From NCBI GenBank assembly GCA_947487895.1, contig CANKYF010000001.1:124001-188000 (forward strand): a DNA stretch of 64,000 bases. Direction: 5' to 3'. Origin of the DNA: an uncultured Flavobacteriaceae bacterium (GTDB taxonomy: Bacteria > Bacteroidota > Bacteroidia > Flavobacteriales > Flavobacteriaceae). A program made the translations under genes and the position numbers. Positions within the stretch are counted from its first letter, which is position 1, and each line of letters begins with the position of its first letter. The notes below the pieces were generated by a model, which saw nothing but the letters and a program-made list of their open reading frames with translations, did no database searches and was not told the DNA's origin. Below, piece by piece: positions 58,774 through 64,000 of this stretch.

Positions 58774-59580
58774 ATGAAACGAAAAGAGTTATTTGAGTTT
58801 GAAGATTTTAACTGGTTTCCAGAAAGTATAAGAGCAGGAATGACAAATCTCATTTTAGTATTGCACAAAATGATGGGGACAACAGAGGTGTTGTCAAACT
58901 TAATAGTTAAACTTAGAAATAAATTAGAATTTAATACAATTGTTGATCTGGGTTCAGGATCTGGAGGCCCTATGCCAAGTGTTGTGAACACTATAAATGA
59001 AAATTCGGCAGAATCACCATTAAAATTAATACTTTCAGATTTACACCCCAACACTAATCTTGTTGAAAAAATAAATAATAATAAAATAGATACTATACGT
59101 TATCATACCTTCCCCCTAAATGCTGTGGATTTGAAAGATGCTCCTAAAGGGCTAAAAACCATGATTGCTAGTTTTCATCATATGTCTCCTGCTAATGCAA
59201 AACAAATTTTAAAATCGGCTGTAGAAAACAAACAACCTATTTTAATTTATGAAATAGCAAAGAATAACATCCCCTTCATAGTTTGGTTATTATTGTTACC
59301 AATATCTTTAGTAGTTTTAATGCTTATGTCATTATTAATGACGCCTTTTTCTAAAAACTTGACATTAACACAAGTATTCTTCACCTATATTATTCCAATA
59401 ATACCAATAGCTTATGCATGGGACGGACAAGCATCATTAATGAGAACGTATACTTTTGATGATGTGAAATCATTAATTTCAGATATAAAAACTAATGATT
59501 ACCAATGGGAAATAAGTAATGCCTTAAAAGACAATGGTAAAAAGTTAGGTTATTATATTTCCGGGTATCCAACACACTAA
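58774..59580 (+). CDS. Class I SAM-dependent methyltransferase with TM segments
   Basis: IVDLGSGSGGPMPSV motif I; hydrophobic IPFIVWLLLLPISLVVLMLMSLLM. Confidence 0.75.
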   Translation: MKRKELFEFEDFNWFPESIRAGMTNLILVLHKMMGTTEVLSNLIVKLRNKLEFNTIVDLGSGSGGPMPSVVNTINENSAESPLKLILSDLHPNTNLVEKINNNKIDTIRYHTFPLNAVDLKDAPKGLKTMIASFHHMSPANAKQILKSAVENKQPILIYEIAKNNIPFIVWLLLLPISLVVLMLMSLLMTPFSKNLTLTQVFFTYIIPIIPIAYAWDGQASLMRTYTFDDVKSLISDIKTNDYQWEISNALKDNGKKLGYYISGYPTH

Positions 59581-59665
59581 TCTTAGGTTTACTCTTTGAG
59601 ATATCATATAAAAAAGCTTCTAACATCAACATCTGTGAAAGACGCTTTTAATTTTAATTGATCTT

Positions 59666-60385
59666 TTATTGAAATTGCTCTAATAGTTTTAAAACATCTT
59701 TTTTATAACTTCTGCTAATGGGAAGTGATTTTTTATTGATGGTAATTTCTTCATTAGTAAAAGATGATATATTGGTTAATGAGATGATAAAGGAACGGTG
59801 AATTCTAATAAACTTAGAATTAGGTAATTTAGCTTCAACAGCACTAATGGTTTCTCTAGTTACAATAGTTTCGTTGTCTAAATGAATTTTAATGTAATCA
59901 CTATAACTTTCTATAAAAATAATAGATTCAAAATTCACTTTAATCATTCGTCTATCAGAACGTACAAACATAAATTCATTAATACTAGATGTTTTAGTAG
60001 AATTTGATGCTATCTCACCGTAAATATCAAAGTAGTTGTTCACAGCTTTGAGTAACCTTTCAAAAGAAATAGGTTTTAACAAGTAATCTACTGCTTGTAG
60101 TTCAAAACCTTCTACAGCATAATCTCTGTAAGCAGTGGTAAATATTATTTTAATGTCTTTACTTATAGATTTTGCAAACGAAATACCAGATACTTCAGGC
60201 ATATTAATATCTAAAAAAACTAAATCAACATTATTGTTTCTTAAATAATTAAACCCTTCTATAGCACTACTACAGCTTTCTGTCTTTTCTATGTTGGGTA
60301 TTTTAGATAGGTGAGATGCAATGATTTCTTGGGCAATAGTTTCATCGTCAATAATTAAACACGATATGTTCTTATTTTCATTCAA
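59666..60385 (-). CDS. LytTR family response regulator
   Basis: CLIIDDETIAQEII; VDLVFLDINMPEVSG; LytTR C-terminal FVRSDRRMIKVNFESIIFIESYSDYIKIHL. Confidence 0.93.
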   Translation of the reverse strand: MNENKNISCLIIDDETIAQEIIASHLSKIPNIEKTESCSSAIEGFNYLRNNNVDLVFLDINMPEVSGISFAKSISKDIKIIFTTAYRDYAVEGFELQAVDYLLKPISFERLLKAVNNYFDIYGEIASNSTKTSSINEFMFVRSDRRMIKVNFESIIFIESYSDYIKIHLDNETIVTRETISAVEAKLPNSKFIRIHRSFIISLTNISSFTNEEITINKKSLPISRSYKKDVLKLLEQFQ

Positions 60386-60388
60386 ATT

Positions 60389-61441
60389 CTAATAGGTATT
60401 TAGAGTAAGATATACTTTAAAGATACCATTTTCACAATCTATTTTAAGTTTGTATTTGTCTTTATACAATAAGTTTAAGCGTTTTTTAATGTTGGTAAGA
60501 CCAATGCCATTTTTTAATTCGTCTTCTTCAGAACAGGTGTTTTCAATATAAAAATGAATCTGTTTTTTTTTGTATTCTATGCTAGAGGTAATATTTAGAA
60601 CACCGTTTTTAATAATACCATGTTTAAAACTATTTTCAATAAAAGGCAACAATAACATGGGGGCTATTTTTATATCTTCTGAAATATTTTTAGTTGAAAA
60701 TCCAATATTTAGAGTATTGTTGAAGCGCATTTTCTCTAACTCAATGTAGTCTTTAATGTGGTTGATATCTTCAGACAATAACACAAAAGGTTTATCTACT
60801 TTATAAAGTAAATAGTCTAATAAATTAGATAGTTTTAGAATCATTTCAGGTGTTTCGTTAGCCTTTTTTAATGCAAAACCATACATGGTATTTAAGGTGT
60901 TAAACAAGAAATGAGGATGAATCTGCATTTTTAAATAATTCAACTCTTGCTCTTTTAGTTTTAGTTGCGCTTCTAGGATTTTGTTTTCTAGTTTACTGGT
61001 TTCTTTAGAGTGTTTTAAGTTTAATTTCAAGAGTTTGTAACCACTTACAATAATAACTACCAGATAAACAGCGGTGGTAACAAAAAGTAAGCTTCGGCTA
61101 ATAGGAGCCATATCTGAATATTGAAAATTTGATAAATATATCAAACCATAAAAAACAGAAATAACAATTAAATAAGCAGAAATAACTAAAGCACAAAATG
61201 TGTAAAATCCAAACTTTATATATTGCTTGGTAACAAAATAGTCTGGAATTAGTTTATAAATAAATGTGTAGGTAGTAGCAATGGTTATAGGCATTAAAAA
61301 AATGGAAAAAGACAACACATAATTAAAGTTACCGCTACTATACCCAAAGAAATAAGTGTAAAATAGCAAGACAGCTCCCCAAAAGAGGATATGCAGAATA
61401 ATTTGCCCTGTTTTTTTTAAAATGAATTTAATGTTTACCAT
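60389..61441 (-). CDS. LytS-type sensor histidine kinase
   Basis: LKMQIHPHFLFNTLNTMYGFA; LLPFIENSFKHGI; NGIGLTNIKKRLNLLY. Confidence 0.93.
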   Translation of the reverse strand: MVNIKFILKKTGQIILHILFWGAVLLFYTYFFGYSSGNFNYVLSFSIFLMPITIATTYTFIYKLIPDYFVTKQYIKFGFYTFCALVISAYLIVISVFYGLIYLSNFQYSDMAPISRSLLFVTTAVYLVVIIVSGYKLLKLNLKHSKETSKLENKILEAQLKLKEQELNYLKMQIHPHFLFNTLNTMYGFALKKANETPEMILKLSNLLDYLLYKVDKPFVLLSEDINHIKDYIELEKMRFNNTLNIGFSTKNISEDIKIAPMLLLPFIENSFKHGIIKNGVLNITSSIEYKKKQIHFYIENTCSEEDELKNGIGLTNIKKRLNLLYKDKYKLKIDCENGIFKVYLTLNTY

Positions 61442-61496
61442 TTAGAATAATAAAATACAATATTAGAATATTTTTTCACAGATAGCTGTTTTTGTA

Positions 61497-61563
61497 GACG
61501 GATAACCAATTTAAAGCTGGTTTTGGTATTTGGTAATTCAAGTAGCTAAATTGGTTGTCTGTC
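61497..61563 (+). repeat. Long inverted repeat (about 20 bp stem, 25-nt loop)
   Basis: gacggataaccaattt(aa)agct ... agctaaattggttgtctgtc. Confidence 0.7.
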
Positions 61564-61628
61564 GCATTTTAAATTTTGGCAAGCATTACCAAGCTAAGTT
61601 TGTTCATGTTTAACAAAATCACTTACCT

Positions 61629-62957
61629 ATGAAACATGTATTAATATTCTTTCTACTCTTATGCTCGTTAAGTTTTTCCCAACAAAAAAAGTTTAAACAA
61701 CTAGATACTCTCTTTAATTTATTAGAATCTAAAAATAAAGTAATGGGAAGCATGGCTATTATGGAAAATGGTAAAGTTGTTTATACTAATATTATTGGGT
61801 ATCAGTATAAAACTGAAGAAAAAAAAGAAAAAGCAACCGAAAAATCAAAGTATAGAATAGGTTCTGTAACAAAAGTTTTTACAGCAACCATGACCTTTCA
61901 ACTAATTGATGAAGGTAAATTATCTTTAAATGATAAGTTGTCTGAATTTTATCCTGAAATTCCTAATGCCTCTAAGATAACTATTGCTCATTTACTAAAT
62001 CATAGTAGTGGTTTGTTTAATATAACAGAAGAACCTGATTTTCATGAATGGATGGTAAAACCATCATCACAGGAAAAAATGTTGGAGAGAATGAAAAGTC
62101 ATAAAGTGAATTTTGAATCAGGTGAAAAAAATGAATACAGTAATACTAATTTCATACTCCTGGGGTACATTCTTGAAAAAGTAGAGGGTAAATTATATGG
62201 AGATATTTTAAAAAATAAAATTACCGATAAGTTAGAGCTAAATAGTACTTATTATGGTGATGTAATAGCTGTTGAAAATCAAGAATGTCAGTCTTATTAC
62301 TATGAAGAGGGTAAATTAAAACCTGCTACAGAAACGAATATGGGGCACCCTGGAGGTGCAGGAGCGATTGTTTCTAATCCAACAGATATGGTAGTTTTTA
62401 TAAACGCACTTTTTAATAATAAGTTAATAACAGTAAATAGTTTAGAGACTATGACAAAAGTTTCTAAAGATCCATACTGTAGTGGTATCATGACTTTAAA
62501 AAAGGATGGACAAACCATTTTTGGACATGGCGGAGCTATAGATGGCTTTCAATCCTTTTTGCTATGTGTGCCAGAATCTAAAATATCTATAGCCGTCACT
62601 ACAAATGCCTCTAACTATAATACACACGCCATTGCTTTTCATGGTTTAGATGCAGTAAATGGTAAAACATTTCATATACCTGGTTTTAGTAGTATAAAAC
62701 TAACTGAACAACAGGTGAAAATGTACGAAGGTGTTTATGAAAATGAAAAACTCCCTTTTGATCTATTTTTTGTTGCAGATGGTAAAGACTTAAAGGCAGG
62801 TCCAGATTCAAACCATTTGAATAAACTGGTTGCTACAAAAGAAGATGAGTTTTCACTTGAAGCCATGGGGGTAACATTAAAGTTTGATTTGAAAAAGAAC
62901 ACAGTACTTTTTAATGATCAAACAACAGAACCAAAACTATTCACTAAAAAACAATAA
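61629..62957 (+). CDS. Serine hydrolase (beta-lactamase/penicillin-binding-like)
   Basis: RIGSVTKVFTATMTFQLIDEGKLSLNDKLSEFYPEIPNASKITIAHLLNHSSGL; HGGAIDGFQS. Confidence 0.92.
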   Translation: MKHVLIFFLLLCSLSFSQQKKFKQLDTLFNLLESKNKVMGSMAIMENGKVVYTNIIGYQYKTEEKKEKATEKSKYRIGSVTKVFTATMTFQLIDEGKLSLNDKLSEFYPEIPNASKITIAHLLNHSSGLFNITEEPDFHEWMVKPSSQEKMLERMKSHKVNFESGEKNEYSNTNFILLGYILEKVEGKLYGDILKNKITDKLELNSTYYGDVIAVENQECQSYYYEEGKLKPATETNMGHPGGAGAIVSNPTDMVVFINALFNNKLITVNSLETMTKVSKDPYCSGIMTLKKDGQTIFGHGGAIDGFQSFLLCVPESKISIAVTTNASNYNTHAIAFHGLDAVNGKTFHIPGFSSIKLTEQQVKMYEGVYENEKLPFDLFFVADGKDLKAGPDSNHLNKLVATKEDEFSLEAMGVTLKFDLKKNTVLFNDQTTEPKLFTKKQ

Positions 62958-62967
62958 ATTTATAATT

Positions 62968-63372
62968 ATGTATTTATCTATTTTACCATTATTTCAAAGT
63001 TTAGGCTTAGAGCTATTAAAACGTTTCAATGAAGGCGGACCATTTTTTATGTCGCTCATACTAATATGTTTATTATTGTCTCTACTTTTTTTGATTTTAG
63101 GCTTTTTAAGCTTAAAGAAAGATGTTGCAAAATCTAAAAAAATGATGCGTCTGGCATCAGATGCTAGCATCTTGGGGTTAGTGATTGGATTTTTAGGATC
63201 TATTATAGGTATGATAAGCGCTTTTGATGCTATTGAATCTTTAGGAAATGTAAGTCAAGGTATGATGGCAGGGGGGCTAAAAGTGGCTTTCTTAACAACA
63301 GTGTTTGGTTGTATCACATTTATTCTGCCAAGAATAGGAATTATTGTTTTGAAATATTTGCAGAAGATTTAG
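62968..63372 (+). CDS. MotA/TolQ/ExbB proton channel family protein
   Basis: LGSIIGMISAFDAIESLGNVSQGMMAGGLKVAFLTTVFGCITFIL; start trimmed to MYLSILPLF. Confidence 0.75.
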   Translation: MYLSILPLFQSLGLELLKRFNEGGPFFMSLILICLLLSLLFLILGFLSLKKDVAKSKKMMRLASDASILGLVIGFLGSIIGMISAFDAIESLGNVSQGMMAGGLKVAFLTTVFGCITFILPRIGIIVLKYLQKI

Positions 63373-63396
63373 GCAGATTGCCTTAATATATTTTAA

Positions 63397-63435
63397 TATC
63401 CTTTTCAAAAGTGTGAAAAGGGGATTTTGTTTTTA
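63397..63435 (+). terminator. Intrinsic terminator
   Basis: ccttttc aaaagtgt gaaaagg followed by T-rich tract. Confidence 0.6.
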
Positions 63436-63506
63436 AGTTGTTAATAATTATTTTTTAAAATCCGTACTTAAAGGATTACATTTGAAAGAATTGTATCTCT
63501 TTTGAA

Positions 63507-64000
63507 ATGTGGATAAAACTTATAATAACAATAGTTACACTGTTTTTACTTTTTGACGAGTATTTTAAAATATTCGATAAGGTGATAAAAAAGAATCGAA
63601 GGAGGGTTGTACTTTTGATTCTAGCAGTTTTAGCAGTTTTTTCATTAATTGATGTTATAATTCAAGTTAACGAAGGAGAGAATTTGGTAAAAAAGGCTAA
63701 TACAATTATTATTCAATCCGACAGCTTAATAGGAAACACAAATTCTATTATAAAAGATTTGGAGAGAAATATAGAAAAAGTTGAAAAATCAGGAAAGAAT
63801 ATAGTGGTTATGGATAGTGTTCTCCGTCAAGTGAGAGATACCGTTGATAACCAAGTGGAATTATTGAAAAGAGCAACTAAAAAGTCAATTGAGTTAGTAA
63901 GGTTAGAAGAAAAAAAGTTTGAACAAGATGAAGCCAAAATATATATTCCAACTATTTCTATGAAAATTGTAAATAATAAAGACCTTGATACTTCATATTA
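63507..64000 (+). CDS. Membrane-anchored coiled-coil protein, truncated by window end
   Basis: Open frame MWIKLIITIVTLFLLFDEYFKIFDKVIKKNRRRVVLLILAVLAVFSLIDVIIQ...; two TM segments then coiled coil; no stop before 64000. Confidence 0.6.
   Translation, partial: MWIKLIITIVTLFLLFDEYFKIFDKVIKKNRRRVVLLILAVLAVFSLIDVIIQVNEGENLVKKANTIIIQSDSLIGNTNSIIKDLERNIEKVEKSGKNIVVMDSVLRQVRDTVDNQVELLKRATKKSIELVRLEEKKFEQDEAKIYIPTISMKIVNNKDLDTSY

Noticed and set aside
1-64000. CRISPR arrays, rRNA operons, prophage or IS transposases
   Set aside because: No regularly spaced repeats, rRNA sequence, integrase or transposase frame was seen.

Overview
AT-rich Bacteroidota (most likely Flavobacteriaceae) chromosomal window. 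Bases 1-11.9 kb are an accessory region: the edge of an agar/porphyran-type polysaccharide utilization locus (two GH16, one GH117, two GH2, one five-bladed-propeller GH43-like protein) with visible gene remnants (GH2 C-terminus, CorA with in-frame stops, an unidentified remnant). Most of the rest is ordinary chromosome: polyamine genes (speA, speB, deoxyhypusine-synthase-like), HU, fmt, recQ, murA, a folE/TspO/SDR/SRPBCC cluster, maf, UbiA prenyltransferase, kdsC, a CcsBA fusion, an ECF sigma factor, a LytTR two-component pair and others. The observations I consider most worth checking are: (1) two 79-nt elements at 12804-12882 and 21780-21858 (minus strand) that fold into the same three-helix plus pseudoknot structure with covarying base pairs; (2) a near gap-free minus-strand directon, 14051-21614, joining speA-speB-DHS-like to NUDIX-VOC-RMD1-(RimB::RimK)-SET and a small protein whose paralogs lie downstream of the other RNA element; (3) a GIY-YIG nuclease ORF flanked by tRNA-Met 5'-half copies, each split by a 28-nt palindrome, next to the intact tRNA-Met; (4) a GH16 enzyme with a discoidin-like domain inserted in its catalytic fold; (5) a 36-aa membrane ORF missing from the ORF track between a PIG-L deacetylase and a sodium:solute symporter. 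All calls come from reading the sequence; no database search was run.
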